Source: JAWSVE01 sp050633885
GTDB lineage: Bacteria > Pseudomonadota > Gammaproteobacteria > Pseudomonadales > Cellvibrionaceae
Direction: 5' to 3'
Length of the DNA: 64,000 nucleotides
NCBI GenBank assembly: GCA_050633885.1
Contig: JBOEHK010000005.1
Coordinates: 310,001-374,000 of the forward strand
Part shown: positions 41,038 to 51,600 of the stretch, piece by piece
Layout: the number at the start of each line of letters is the position of its first letter
How positions within the stretch are numbered: the stretch's first letter is position 1
The notes under the pieces: generated by a model
What the model saw: only the letters and a program-made list of their open reading frames with translations
Told to the model about the DNA's origin: nothing
Databases searched by the model: none
Made by a program: the position numbers and the translations under genes

Positions 41038-41202
41038 GGATTCATTCTTCCTTTCAGGTTTCTTCAGAAAAGATTCTATTCGCAAATCAAACATCATGCT
41101 ACAGCGTAAATCACAATTCTGAGTTAATCGCTTAGGAGGCCTATAAAGTACGTCCCTAAACAGAACTCGCAGAACGAAAGGCATTAAAAAATCAAAGCTT
41201 AC

Positions 41203-42312
41203 TTAAACTCGTTTATCGTCATGCATTTTTCTAAGCACAGCCTCTGCTAATTTATCTAGGCTTGTAGAATCTTCATTATTTTGATTGCGCGGTTCTTTAA
41301 GCTGTTTAAAAATGACCGCCTGCCTACCCTCTTGAACATCGCCATAACTATAAAAAGTAGTTAACACACCTTCATGTCCTAAGTTTTGACTCCATGCTTT
41401 AAACTCTTCAGGCGTTCGACAAAGAGTCTCACCCAATGTAGTTAAAGTGTTACGCAAACTATGTGGATTAAAACTAGGTAGATCGACCGCCTCAAAAGCA
41501 CGTTTGAATATTGCACGAATAGCGGCTGCACTACTCCAATGTTCTCTTGTTAAACCGGTCGCCTCAAAATTATTATCGTTATTTTTTCCCATCTTAGTTT
41601 TCGGGAAAAGTGGGTCATCATTACTAAACAAGCATTCAGTTTTAAGGTATAGAACCCATTCAAACAATATTTCACGAACCTCATCACCCACAGGAAAAAA
41701 ACAAGTCGTAAATGTTTTACTGAATTTTGTTTTAACCTCCCTAGCATCTTGATAGACGGTATCGGCATTCAAATCTACATGCTTTAATTTAAAAGATGCT
41801 ATAGCGCTGTCTCTAGCTCCCGTTAACAATGTAAAAGCAATTATCGCCCTATCACGTTTTTCAATATCAGTTCTGGTCGGCATGGCGCTCAAGGTGTGTT
41901 TGATCTGCTCTACTGTGGCTACCGCTTTCTTATTCTTTGCTTTGGCAACGCGCACATCTTTATCTGATAAATTAAAATACTGACCATCCGAATATTTAAT
42001 GCGTGATTTATATCCAGACTCTTGTGACAACCATTCAACAAAAGACTTTAGACATCGCAAAGTACCGTGCATAGTTGCAAGGCTTAATTTAGCGCCCGTT
42101 CTATGATGTTTTTGATTAGCTAAATACTTCTTAAAATGTATCGCCTGTTCAAAATGGAAGGCTTTAAAATCCTTATAGGAATTGTAACTTTCAAAGCGTG
42201 AAATAGCCTTTACCACACTATCAATGGTCGCCTCATTCTGCCCCTTGGCTTGTTTTAAAAACGTAATGTATTTGCGTTTAATTCTTTCATTATTAGCATT
42301 ATGTTTAATCAT
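41203..42312 (-). CDS. Second tyrosine recombinase
   Basis: Protein of 369 residues. An N-terminal SAM-like core-binding domain (IKRKYITFLKQAKGQNEATI...HFEQAIHFKKYLANQKHHRTG) precedes the catalytic domain with LLTGARDSAIASFKL (Arg), HSLRNTLTTLG (His-x-x-Arg) and NLGHEGVLTTFYSYGDV (Tyr). It is unrelated to the P4-type integrase in sequence and is transcribed leftward after a HTH/zinc-finger gene 7 bases upstream. This regulator-recombinase pair is frequent in gammaproteobacterial islands. Confidence 0.9.
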   Translation of the reverse strand: MIKHNANNERIKRKYITFLKQAKGQNEATIDSVVKAISRFESYNSYKDFKAFHFEQAIHFKKYLANQKHHRTGAKLSLATMHGTLRCLKSFVEWLSQESGYKSRIKYSDGQYFNLSDKDVRVAKAKNKKAVATVEQIKHTLSAMPTRTDIEKRDRAIIAFTLLTGARDSAIASFKLKHVDLNADTVYQDAREVKTKFSKTFTTCFFPVGDEVREILFEWVLYLKTECLFSNDDPLFPKTKMGKNNDNNFEATGLTREHWSSAAAIRAIFKRAFEAVDLPSFNPHSLRNTLTTLGETLCRTPEEFKAWSQNLGHEGVLTTFYSYGDVQEGRQAVIFKQLKEPRNQNNEDSTSLDKLAEAVLRKMHDDKRV

Positions 42313-42319
42313 TTTTTAC

Positions 42320-42787
42320 TCACCTTGTGAAGTCACTGTTTAAGGGAGGTTTATCAGTATCGTTTATATGCTCCAAACCTATCGGTTTTTCGAGACTGAA
42401 AATTAACGAATACTTCTCTACATTGGCGTAACTCACAAACTTATTCACCATGCTCTCACAGTGCTCACACAAGCCCGTTAAGCGGCCTTTAGTGCATGAT
42501 ATCGGAATGTAACTTACAAAGTTTTCAACGGGTTTAACAGGCTCTCTACAACGCAAGCAATAAAACTCATTAGCCTTACAAGTTTGCTTTTTACTGACCC
42601 GCTGTTTTTGTAAAAATGCTTTTGCATCGCCACCTAAAATCAAATATGGCCGCCGTTCTTGCAAACAACACAAACCATTCTTAACCCATGTTGCTACCGT
42701 GTTTTTATGAATGCCGAACACTTCAGCTAATTCTTCATAGGTATAATTTCGATGGATTTTGATTAGATTATGGTTGTGATTAGCCAT
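42320..42787 (-). CDS. HTH plus zinc-finger protein, partner of the second recombinase
   Basis: Protein of 155 residues from the ATG at 42787. The N-terminus is an AlpA-like HTH (NYTYEELAEVFGIHKNTVATWVKNGL). The middle has FYCLRC and GLCEHC cysteine pairs about 35 residues apart, a probable zinc-binding unit. It overlaps the end of the frameshifted alpA by 8 bases and is followed after 7 bases by the recombinase, forming an operon. Probably an excision or control factor; function is inferred from position. Confidence 0.78.
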   Translation of the reverse strand: MANHNHNLIKIHRNYTYEELAEVFGIHKNTVATWVKNGLCCLQERRPYLILGGDAKAFLQKQRVSKKQTCKANEFYCLRCREPVKPVENFVSYIPISCTKGRLTGLCEHCESMVNKFVSYANVEKYSLIFSLEKPIGLEHINDTDKPPLNSDFTR

Positions 42788-42978
42788 GATCGTTAATGCG
42801 TCCTTGCTCAATTTTTTCGACGACCCAATCGTCGATGTCACTTTCTAACCAACCGACTGCGCGGCCACCGAGAGAGAGATGCGGGGAACTCATTATTAGT
42901 TATTCGAAGATAGATTGAGCTACGAGATAAGCCTGTGCGCTGCTTAACTTCGGGAAGCCTTAGAACGATATGTGACAT
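42780..42978 (-). pseudogene. AlpA-family regulator broken by a 2-base shift in a TC tract
   Basis: Reading leftward from ATG 42978 gives MSHIVLRLPEVKQRTGLSRS and then SIYLRITNNEFPAS, a typical AlpA start. After the tract of five TC units the frame runs into a stop. Shifting frame at the tract gives LGGRAVGWLESDIDDWVVEK, the normal AlpA end, stopping at 42780 with an 8-base overlap into the next gene. Six TC units would give an intact FPASLSLGGRAVGW. Confidence 0.8.
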
Positions 42979-43169
42979 GTTTGCACCCATTGAGGTGTTG
43001 TTGAATGTGCAAACATGATTGATGTTTTATGAGGCTGCGAACAGATGGGGAACTTACAAAAACTTACCCCTCTAAAAATTTTTACTAGAGCGGGGAATAA
43101 GAAATTAAAGCAAGTTTATAAGTAAACCAATAAAAAAAACCTTTTAATAATCAATAGATTAATGGGTGG
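42842..43169. other. Intergenic region upstream of the alpA remnant
   Basis: The 42842-42990 part is the alpA remnant. The rest (42991-43169) is AT-rich with runs of A and no gene; it must hold the leftward promoter of the second recombinase operon and the 3' end of the gene to the right. Confidence 0.4.
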
Positions 43170-43904
43170 CTAACTTGGCGTTTTAGTAGCTCCCCCCTTT
43201 GTATTCCAATTGGCTACTTTGCTGCATTCTTCAATGGCCTGCTCTATAGGTTTACCTTCGTCATTGGTTAAACCAAACTCGGCCGCATGTTCGCGCAACC
43301 ATTTATCCAACGCTTGCTTGGGGCTTTTTTTTCCTGGATCGGTGACTGCTTGCCAAGCTTTTACCGATGCTGCCAACTTGGGAGCATAACGTGAATTAAG
43401 AGGTTCTAAAAAATCCATAGTTTCTACCGGCTCAGGAAAAAAGAAACCAGTTGTAAATCCTTTAAGTCTAAGCCACTGCTTTAATGAGTCGGCATTCACG
43501 GTAGATGTATATAGGTCTATCGTGCCGTCGATCGCGCCGACATAATTCCCATTTATATCAAAATCCATTTGCGGCACCAATGTGCCTGCTATAGCCCGCT
43601 TGAGTAAATCTGAAAAGTAATCATCATTTTCCAGAGCCAAATCCTGCGCATTGCGACAGTCAGATGGCATATTCGCGGTCTCTGTTTCGAATTCGGAGAG
43701 CTCTTTTTCATAGCGAATAAAGTTTTTTAAGCCTCCACAGATAGCCGTTTTGGCGGCCTCATACCCTTTGGGGCGACGTTCTACTTCATGCCCTTCAATA
43801 TATTCAGCGCAACTTGGATCTTCGCCCACGATCAATAGAGCGGCCTGTACAATATTAAGTTCTTCGCATAATCGCCAGTAATCGAGTTCTTCCATGATTT
43901 TCAC
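43170..43904 (-). CDS. Hypothetical island protein
   Basis: Protein of 244 residues, soluble, no signal peptide. It starts with a GTG (AAAGG 6 bases upstream) or, four codons later, an ATG. Pattern: EELDYWRLCEELNIVQAALLIVGEDPS, a central FDINGNYVGAIDGTIDLYTSTV, DSLKQWLRLKGFTTGFFFPEP, and a helical C-terminus (KSPKQALDKWLREHAAEFGL...IEQAIEECSKVANW). I recall similar hypothetical proteins in defence islands but no function; the C-terminal part looks like the helical end of replication-regulator-like proteins. It lies 170 bp downstream of darG. Confidence 0.72.
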   Translation of the reverse strand: MKIMEELDYWRLCEELNIVQAALLIVGEDPSCAEYIEGHEVERRPKGYEAAKTAICGGLKNFIRYEKELSEFETETANMPSDCRNAQDLALENDDYFSDLLKRAIAGTLVPQMDFDINGNYVGAIDGTIDLYTSTVNADSLKQWLRLKGFTTGFFFPEPVETMDFLEPLNSRYAPKLAASVKAWQAVTDPGKKSPKQALDKWLREHAAEFGLTNDEGKPIEQAIEECSKVANWNTKGGATKTPS

Positions 43905-44076
43905 TTTAACCTTTAACTATCTTATAAAATGACTATACTGATCTTCGGCGAGAACACTTGGGCTTTATCACTGCTGAAATAAATCTCGCACCCTATCCTG
44001 CTTAGATTGAGCATTAGTAGCTAAAGTAATATTAAATTTGGAAGCCTCACTGCCATATTAATCAGCACTGTGGGTT

Positions 44077-45135
44077 TTAGGATGGAGGCATGACTACCAC
44101 ATCAAGCCAATTTTTATTTTTTAGTGTTTCAATCGCGAGTGTAATTTGTCGCGGGGTAAATTGTTGTTTCCTCTCATTCCATGAATGAATTTTCTGTACA
44201 ACATCATCGGCCCCCTGAGCATTTTCATGTTCTAAAACCCAGTGTACAGAAGCAAGTAACTCTAAGCCGAAAGGTGATTCAAACCCCTCAACTAATTCTG
44301 CTACTTTTTCAAATCGCCCGAGGCTATCAGGGTGTTGCTTTAGAAAGGCTGCGGCTTCATCTACAGCACCCGGTACAAGCTTCAACTCCTTATCCGGTGC
44401 GTCACCACCATCGGCATAACCTGATATAAAATGTCCCTCAATGGTATTAAGTACATGCCTCAAGTTTTGAGCATAAGGGCCATACTGGGCTTTTTGATAC
44501 TTGAGTTTTAAAGGCTCGCCCGTGGACTGCATAAAATAAAGTAATTTATGTACTTCTAATAAAGTCACAGCTGGATCTAATAAACCACTTAAATAACGCT
44601 GCATCAACTCAATGAGCACTGCACGGCCTGCTGTCATTTGCGGTACCTTGCGGTTCTTCGCCATTTTATCGTTCTCTGGCGCACCTTTTGGCTCATAGAC
44701 CAAGATCTCTACATCATCTAAATCGCTTAATATAGATTCAATCACTTCGCGGACATCAGCCCAATCTAAGCCTCCCAAGCCACTACCCAGTGGAGGAATG
44801 GCAATAGACTTTATTCCTTTCTCTTTTATATCGCGCGCTAAAGCATGAAGCCCTAACTCAACATCTTCTATTTTACTGGCACCTCGCCAATGGCGTTTAG
44901 TGGGGAAGTTAACAATATACTTAGGATTAGTTAGTTGCCCAGTTTCAACAATAAACATGCTGCCGGGCTTTACTTCATTTTGCTTACAGGCGGCGGCATA
45001 TTCTTTAAAATTATCAGGCCATGCTTTTTTGAATTGCAATGCAATTCCACGCCCCATAACACCCACACAGTTAACAGTGTTGACAATGGCTTCTGCGTCA
45101 GCGCGTAAAATGTCACCCGATGTAAATTTAATCAT
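44077..45135 (-). CDS. darG: DarG antitoxin (macro-domain ADP-ribosylglycohydrolase)
   Basis: Protein of 352 residues. Residues 1-155 are a macro domain: GDILRADAEAIVNTVNCVGVMGRGIALQFK, PLGSGLGGLDW and VEILVYEP. From 165 on is the DarG C-terminal domain (GRAVLIELMQRYLSGLLDPAVTLLEVHKLLYFMQ, YGPYAQNLRHVLNTIEGHFI) that binds and inhibits DarT. DarG removes ADP-ribose from thymidines in DNA. It lies 35 bp after darT. Confidence 0.95.
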   Translation of the reverse strand: MIKFTSGDILRADAEAIVNTVNCVGVMGRGIALQFKKAWPDNFKEYAAACKQNEVKPGSMFIVETGQLTNPKYIVNFPTKRHWRGASKIEDVELGLHALARDIKEKGIKSIAIPPLGSGLGGLDWADVREVIESILSDLDDVEILVYEPKGAPENDKMAKNRKVPQMTAGRAVLIELMQRYLSGLLDPAVTLLEVHKLLYFMQSTGEPLKLKYQKAQYGPYAQNLRHVLNTIEGHFISGYADGGDAPDKELKLVPGAVDEAAAFLKQHPDSLGRFEKVAELVEGFESPFGLELLASVHWVLEHENAQGADDVVQKIHSWNERKQQFTPRQITLAIETLKNKNWLDVVVMPPS

Positions 45136-45170
45136 TGGCGGCTTTCCATCTCTATCTACCTTTCATCTCT

Positions 45171-45812
45171 TTAATAATACCATTCTGGTTTAATCGCAAC
45201 AGCAGGCTTGTGTGGCGTCGCATTCAGTGCATTCATCGCTTGTTGATAAATAGGCTGCGAACAAACACCTATGACTTCGACAAGATGCCAAGGGAAATTC
45301 TGTTCCAGCAAGAATTCGGCCTGTTTTCCGTCCTTGCGCCCCTGCCACTGGTTGGTTTGAATCGCTGGCCAATCCAACTCGTTCAAACAAGCTAAATCAT
45401 TTCGATCTTCAAAGAAGCGAGAACCTGCATTAGATAAGGTAAAGGCCCAGCGCCTTTGCTGCTGATTGGCCCATGCAACAACAGCATTGAGGTCTGTCTG
45501 CAAATGCACAATGGGGCCTTGTCCGCCTTTATACGCCAAATCAGAACTGTTCGCCTGATAAATGATGTACAGCATAATCGAGCGCGGGCAGAAATAGAAC
45601 GGTACGCATTGGCCAACAGTCAAACCGGGGTGAGTAGTCAGTGTTAACTCCTGCAAACGACGCTGTTTAATATGACCCATGCCGATCATGCTTCCCCCTA
45701 CAGCTTGAGTCGCAATCTGTGCATCACTCAGCAGACCACCTGTCGCAATAATCGAGGCCAACCGATCAATATGGACTATGTGATATAACTTTGGGTTGGC
45801 AGGAATAAGCAT
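45171..45812 (-). CDS. darT: DarT toxin (DNA thymidine ADP-ribosyltransferase)
   Basis: Protein of 213 residues of the DUF4433 family. Visible: YHIVHIDRLASIIATGGLLSD (NAD pocket His), GHIKQRRLQE with Arg51/52, VPFYFCPRSIMLYII, TLSNAGSRFF, and KQAEFLLEQNFPW with the catalytic Glu near 166. DarT modifies thymidine bases in single-stranded DNA and aborts phage infection. All key residues are present. It starts directly at the hsdS stop (no gap), so it belongs to the restriction operon. Confidence 0.95.
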   Translation of the reverse strand: MLIPANPKLYHIVHIDRLASIIATGGLLSDAQIATQAVGGSMIGMGHIKQRRLQELTLTTHPGLTVGQCVPFYFCPRSIMLYIIYQANSSDLAYKGGQGPIVHLQTDLNAVVAWANQQQRRWAFTLSNAGSRFFEDRNDLACLNELDWPAIQTNQWQGRKDGKQAEFLLEQNFPWHLVEVIGVCSQPIYQQAMNALNATPHKPAVAIKPEWYY

Positions 45813-47003
45813 TTAATTGTTCACCGTGACTTGGCCGTTCATTAGCATGGGTAAGAGCCAGTCTCTTAATTCTATCAATTGTTCGTTTTCTTCTAGGGCT
45901 ATCAGCCTTCTTGCGTAATTTACAGTTACTAAATTAGAATATTTTTGAATAACAATGGAATCAGGCGCGACTAACTTTAATGGTGCTAGATTTGCTCTAG
46001 TTATTTGCGGTTGTGCTGAACCAGTAATAGTTGTAGAAACATTTGCCCAGCAAAGAGAGTTCAGAATATAGTCAATACTTAAAAATTCTAACCTGGGTTT
46101 GGCAACCATAGCATTACCAGTTATCCAGCTGAAGGGTCTTGTAGTATTTATGGTGCCGCAAGTATTTCCTCTACATGTGATAGTCACAACACACTGTTCA
46201 TGATTGAACTTGTCATATTTTCCAACTATGCCGTTAGCGCCATAGACTAAGTATTTTCCATCGCTTCTCATTTCTTTTCCTGAAATGGTCTGCGGTTGAT
46301 AAAGGTCGCAAATGTCCCCAAGAGTTGTATCACCCCAATCTTCAGGAATTTCGCGTTTTAATTCTTGGTTGTAAACCATTTTTCCGCCGGAGGATTTGTA
46401 GGGTTTGCCGTTGGCGTCAGGAAAGTCGAACTGCACAAACCAATAGTCGTATATGAGCTTGGCCATGGCTTCCAGCTCGGCATTGATTTTATTGTTGAGT
46501 TCTATTTTTTTGTCGATGGCTGTCAATAAGTCCGCAACGCTATCTTGGTAATTCTTGGGAGGGACAGAGATTTCAATATCTGAAAAGCTACTTTTATTAA
46601 GAATTGGTGTTCTAGTGACACTTGCTTGTTGAAATAGGTAATCCTTTTTTCCTTTTAACCAGTAATATATGTAGTAGGGATTGTAGTCGTTCTTAATATT
46701 GGTGATGGAATTTATCTGCTGGTTTGTAGCACATTTCCCATTGACTAGCCCTACGTTTCCCATATCCCAACCTATGCAGCCTACACAGATACTTAACCCC
46801 TCAATTGTTGCAGACTTGATAGTTGCCAATCCAGTTTTTGAAATCATCTTCTCAGAACTAGAAATCACAAAATGTTTATGCAGGTCTGTTGGACCAACAA
46901 ACATAAAGTCATTACCAAAATTTTCAGGAACGCTTGTCTTTGGGGTTCTTCCTGTTATTACATTCCCTAGATTGCCTATTTTTATACTGTTAAATTCAAT
47001 CAT
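45813..47003 (-). CDS. hsdS: Type I restriction specificity subunit
   Basis: Protein of 396 residues with two target-recognition domains: the first ends in PPKNYQDSVADLLTAIDKKIELNNKINAELEAMAKLIYDYWFVQFDFP and the second begins LKREIPEDWGDTTLGDICDLYQPQTISGKEM. The spacer coiled coil lies between them. The C-terminal IALEENEQLIELRDWLLPMLMNGQVTV is typical. It determines the sequence methylated and cut. The start overlaps the hsdM end by 8 bases. Confidence 0.93.
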   Translation of the reverse strand: MIEFNSIKIGNLGNVITGRTPKTSVPENFGNDFMFVGPTDLHKHFVISSSEKMISKTGLATIKSATIEGLSICVGCIGWDMGNVGLVNGKCATNQQINSITNIKNDYNPYYIYYWLKGKKDYLFQQASVTRTPILNKSSFSDIEISVPPKNYQDSVADLLTAIDKKIELNNKINAELEAMAKLIYDYWFVQFDFPDANGKPYKSSGGKMVYNQELKREIPEDWGDTTLGDICDLYQPQTISGKEMRSDGKYLVYGANGIVGKYDKFNHEQCVVTITCRGNTCGTINTTRPFSWITGNAMVAKPRLEFLSIDYILNSLCWANVSTTITGSAQPQITRANLAPLKLVAPDSIVIQKYSNLVTVNYARRLIALEENEQLIELRDWLLPMLMNGQVTVNN

Positions 47004-48639
47004 GCTTTAGGCGGCCAAGGTTGGAAATGATATTTTTCTCTAAGCTTCTGGATTGATCAAAGAAACTTGAAAGATTTTTTTCAATAGAGGCTAGCTGTTT
47101 TTCAAAGTCGCCTTGTGTTATATCCACATACTCGATCTTTACCTCAAAATACTGTCCCGCACTCAACGAATAGTTCTTTGCCGCAATATCGTCATAGCTC
47201 ACCACTACTGCAAAGTCATCCACCGCTTGTTTGCTATTAAAGGTATTAATGATTTGGTCTTCTTCATCATGACTAAGTACTGTCTTCTGGTTTTTACCCT
47301 CTTTAACGGTTGTGCCGAGGCTGGAAGCATCAATCAGTACAACGTCTTCTGAATTGGTTTTATCGATAAACAAGATAGACACATTAGTACCGGTATTGGC
47401 AAAGATGTTTGAGGGCATACTCACAACACCAGCCAATATTTTTTCATCAATTAATTTTTGACGAATTTTTTTATCAATACCACTCTGAGCTGTAATAAAG
47501 CCAGTGGGCACTACTACGGCAGCTTTACCTTTGGCCTTTAAGGAATAAATGATGTGTTGCAAGAACATCAAATAAATAGCCATGGACTCTTTCTTTTTGG
47601 CAGGTACTTTTGGGGCGCCTGCAAAAAAACGATTATGATTTTCTTTAGTTTCAAGCTCAGCACTAAAATCTGAAAAATCGAGTTTAAAAGGAGGATTGGA
47701 AACGATGTAATCAAACTTCTCTAGCTCGCCTTTTTCATTTTTATGGTAGGGATCAAGAATGGTGTTACCTTTAATAATATTGTGAATGGAATGCACGAGG
47801 TCATTCAAAATTAAATTTAAGCGCAACAGCGATGAGGATTTTTGCGAAATGTCTTGAGAATAAATGGTACATTTATCTTCGCCGATTTCGTGGGCTAGGT
47901 TCATTAATAATGTACCAGAACCGGCTGAAGGGTCGTAGCAGGTAACATTACTAATTTTTTTTGCTTTACCTTTTTTATTGGCAGGCACTAAGCAGCGGGC
48001 CATAATTTTAGATACTGCGTGAGGTGTAAAATATTCTGCATATTTTCCGCCGCTGTTGGTATTGTAGTCTTTAATTAGATATTCAAAGATAGTGGCGTAA
48101 AAATCAAACTTCTCATTAAAGATATGTTCAAAGCTAAACCCAGTCAGCTTATTAATAATGGCTTTGCAGAAATTATCACGTTTATCGGTAACGTATTTGC
48201 TGATGTTTTCAAACAGTACAATTTTTTCGCCGCCGTCGGTAAGCACAGAGAATATATCGCTATTATCACGGGCAATGTCTAGCAGTACAGTATCAAAAAT
48301 GTCGGCAAAGCTTGGCTCATTTTGTTTAGCAAAGAGTGTACTAATAAAATGATCTGGGCTGATACGTGCAGTACTCTCACTAAGCTGCATCATCAGCATT
48401 TCGTAATCGTCTTCACTAAGCTCTTTTAAAGCATCTTCCCAGTTTTCCGCTTTAGCAATGTTTTTGTCTAGCTGTTTGATCTCGTGAACAAACTTGTCGT
48501 TTAAGAATTTATATAGAAATACCTGGGTAATAATTTTAAATTCGTTACCGTCGTTACCTAGGCCGTAGCTAGCGCAGACAGCTTTTAAATCGTCGATCAG
48601 TATTTTGGTTTGTTGTTGGAATTGTTGTGTTGTGGTCAT
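46996..48639 (-). CDS. hsdM: Type I restriction-modification methyltransferase subunit
   Basis: Protein of 547 residues. An N-terminal HsdM_N helical domain precedes the N6-adenine methyltransferase core with FTPHAVSKIMARCL, DPSAGSGT at 236-243 (SAM binding) and NPPF at 315-318 (catalytic). C-terminal SLSAGQYFEVKIEYVDI and a coiled-coil tail contact HsdS. Motifs and size are those of a functional subunit. Confidence 0.95.
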   Translation of the reverse strand: MTTTQQFQQQTKILIDDLKAVCASYGLGNDGNEFKIITQVFLYKFLNDKFVHEIKQLDKNIAKAENWEDALKELSEDDYEMLMMQLSESTARISPDHFISTLFAKQNEPSFADIFDTVLLDIARDNSDIFSVLTDGGEKIVLFENISKYVTDKRDNFCKAIINKLTGFSFEHIFNEKFDFYATIFEYLIKDYNTNSGGKYAEYFTPHAVSKIMARCLVPANKKGKAKKISNVTCYDPSAGSGTLLMNLAHEIGEDKCTIYSQDISQKSSSLLRLNLILNDLVHSIHNIIKGNTILDPYHKNEKGELEKFDYIVSNPPFKLDFSDFSAELETKENHNRFFAGAPKVPAKKKESMAIYLMFLQHIIYSLKAKGKAAVVVPTGFITAQSGIDKKIRQKLIDEKILAGVVSMPSNIFANTGTNVSILFIDKTNSEDVVLIDASSLGTTVKEGKNQKTVLSHDEEDQIINTFNSKQAVDDFAVVVSYDDIAAKNYSLSAGQYFEVKIEYVDITQGDFEKQLASIEKNLSSFFDQSRSLEKNIISNLGRLKHD

Positions 48640-48683
48640 TACTCTCTCTATTACTTCTATTGCAGATCATTTATAGCGGGGTA

Positions 48684-51600
48684 TTAGCAGGCAGCTCGCC
48701 CGTAATATTCATTCATGTATTCTTTGACTACAAGGCTATTAATACGCTTAGTGGTACTGGCATTAATGGGAATGTGCTGTTTGTTTTTAAATTGGTCTAC
48801 CACTAAGCGCAATACCATTTTTTCGACAAAGTATTCGTTTTCTAGCATTTTAGCGTTTTGCTCGATGTGTTTATCGACCTCAGCTTTTAAACCACTAAGG
48901 GCTTCGAATAATTTGCTTTCGCTGTCAGTGAGCGGGTCTTTTTCCATTAATCGTTTATGTAGGCGAGCGTATTTTTCATCATTTTGGTATTTAGCTTTTA
49001 ATAGCTGATTTTTACGTTCTAGCTCTTTGGCTTTATTGTAAATATCGTCCAATGCTTTGATGTTACTTTCCATTTGTTCTTTACTTACTTCGCTTAGATT
49101 TTTCTTTTTAAATAGCCGTTCTAGCTCTTCTTTTAACGAGACAAACACAGGATCGCCCGGATCAAAATTACCGCCCAAGCACTCGCGCGTTTTTTGTAGT
49201 GTGTTTTTAAGTTCATCTGCGAGTACCATCTCTCCTTCTTTGATTTTGGTGAAGGCAAAGATGACGTCTTCTAAAGCGACGTTAAGCAAATTGGCAGTAT
49301 CTACATTGTTTTCTAAGGCTTCTTTTGTGTTAATCAGCGTCAACCGGTTATTGGCTTCTCGCGATAATACAGTCAGCATTTTAAAGTCGAGTTTGTCGAG
49401 CATGGCATAATCGCCAGACAAACGGATAAGGTTATACAGACTTTTGGCGTTGTTTAATGCTCTGGTTATTTTTAGCATTTCACCGCGACTGTTAATTTGC
49501 GTGATTTGCTGAGAAAACACTTCGGCATTGGTTGTATCAAATTGGAAGAGAACTTCTTTGATCTCTTGTATCTCTTGCGCTATTTCTTCTTGAGATTTAA
49601 ACAGGTTGGAGTAATGCTCCATTTCATCGCCTAATTCGGACTGCAATTCTTTGAAATAATTTTGATTGGTTTTTTCAAATTCGCTTTCGATATCAGCAAA
49701 GTCCACCACATAACCGTAGCTAAAGTTTTTAAAGGTACGATTTACACGAGTAAGGGTTTGAAGCAGGTTATGAGATTTAATAACGCGGCCAATGTATAGC
49801 TTTTTAAGACGCGGGGAATCAAAACCGGTTAACAGCATATTGTAAACAAACAAGAAATCTATCTTACCTTCTTTAAAGTCATCGACTAGTTGTTCACGTT
49901 CCTTTTTGGTCCCTATGTCATGCAATATGACTGCAGCGGTATCTACCTTGCTGCTTTCTTTCTTCTTTTCATTGTAACTGCCGGTGCTGTAACTGCTAGT
50001 TGGTTCGGCTGCCATCAAATAATTTTGCTCTGACTCCTTAACAATAAGCTTTGAGGCGTACTTGCTTTGAAAAATTTTGTACATCTCTTTCGCTTGGTCG
50101 GACGAATCACACACCACCATGCCGCCAATACTGTTATCGTTCATAGCGATGCGGGCATTCTCAAAATCTTTAACAATATAATCGAGCATCGGTTCTACAA
50201 ATGTTGAGTATGCGTAAACTAGTTTTTTATCAGAATTTCCTTTGAGAATTTCGACTTCTTCTAATGCTTTTTTCAGACTGAGCTTGTAGCTGGTTTCGAT
50301 TTCTTCACGAATTAGCCTCAGGGTGTAGCCGTCTTTAATCGATGCGTTGTAATAATATTTGTGTATGTAGCCGCCAAAGAGTGACTTTGAATTGTACTCC
50401 TCACCGAGTAGAGGTGTACCCGTTAGGCCTATTTTGATAGAGCTGCGGTCTGATTGTTCTAAGTTTGCTAGAAAGCTACCTTTAGGATTGTAACTGCGGT
50501 GTACTTCATCCAAAAAGAATACGCGCTGTACACTAAGGTTATAGTCCGTGTTTCTCGTCACGTTTGGATCGTCTTGAAACTTCTGAATATTAACGACGGT
50601 GATTTCCATCCTGCCGGTATTATTGTGAATAGCAGCGGTTTCTTTAATGTCCTTAGCGAAAGCTTCACGAGAATCGATATTGTGTACTACTAAGCCTCGT
50701 GATTTAAATTCTTTTCCTGCTTGAATCAGCAAATCCAGTCTATCAACGATGAAGTAGAATTTGGCTATGACCCCCTTCTCTTGAAAATAATGAGAAAGGT
50801 ATTTTACGTTGTAGTAAGCCAGTGCTGTTTTGCCGCTACCTTGAGTGTGCCAGATAATCCCTTTTTTAATGCCATTCTCTAAGGTTTGCTCAATGGCTTT
50901 GGTGGCAAACAGTTGCGGATAACGCATGATGTGCTTTTGTAAACCGGTACGCTCTTTTACGTATACCAAAGCAAATCGCAAAACAAAGGCTAACCGCTCC
51001 CGCTGAAATAACGAGGTACATATTCTATTGGTGGGAGTATTTGGATTCTTATTGTTAGCAAACTCTGGAGAGTGTTTGATGCTTAGCAAGTTGTTATCTT
51101 TTAGGATCGTGTTTTCCGTAGCATCATCAATAGTACTAAGTAGGTCGCTTAAATTGAATTCCTGTTCTTCACGAAAATAATTGAAGCTAGGTTTTTGGTA
51201 GGAGGCGGTTGCGTAAAATGCGCCTTCAATTGGCATAGGGGAGCTATCGTCATACTCCATGTTGTTTGAGAACACCATTAGCTGAGTAAGATTGACGAAC
51301 TGTCTGAATTTTTTATTTTGAAAGCGGGTTTGTATGCGCTTGTGTTCCGCAAGTATTCCATCTCGATTATTGGGCTTTTTGACCTCAATAAAGACCAGCG
51401 GCATGCCATTTATTAGTAGGATAATATCGGGACGAAATTCTTCGTCATCTTTTTTGTAGGTAAGCTCGGTGACAACATTGAAGGTATTATTATTGAAGTT
51501 CTCAAAATCGATTAATCGAATGCCCGATTGATCAATCAGCTTTTCATAGAAGGCTTTACCAAGATCTTCATTCTCTAGGCACAGAGATACCTCATCATAT

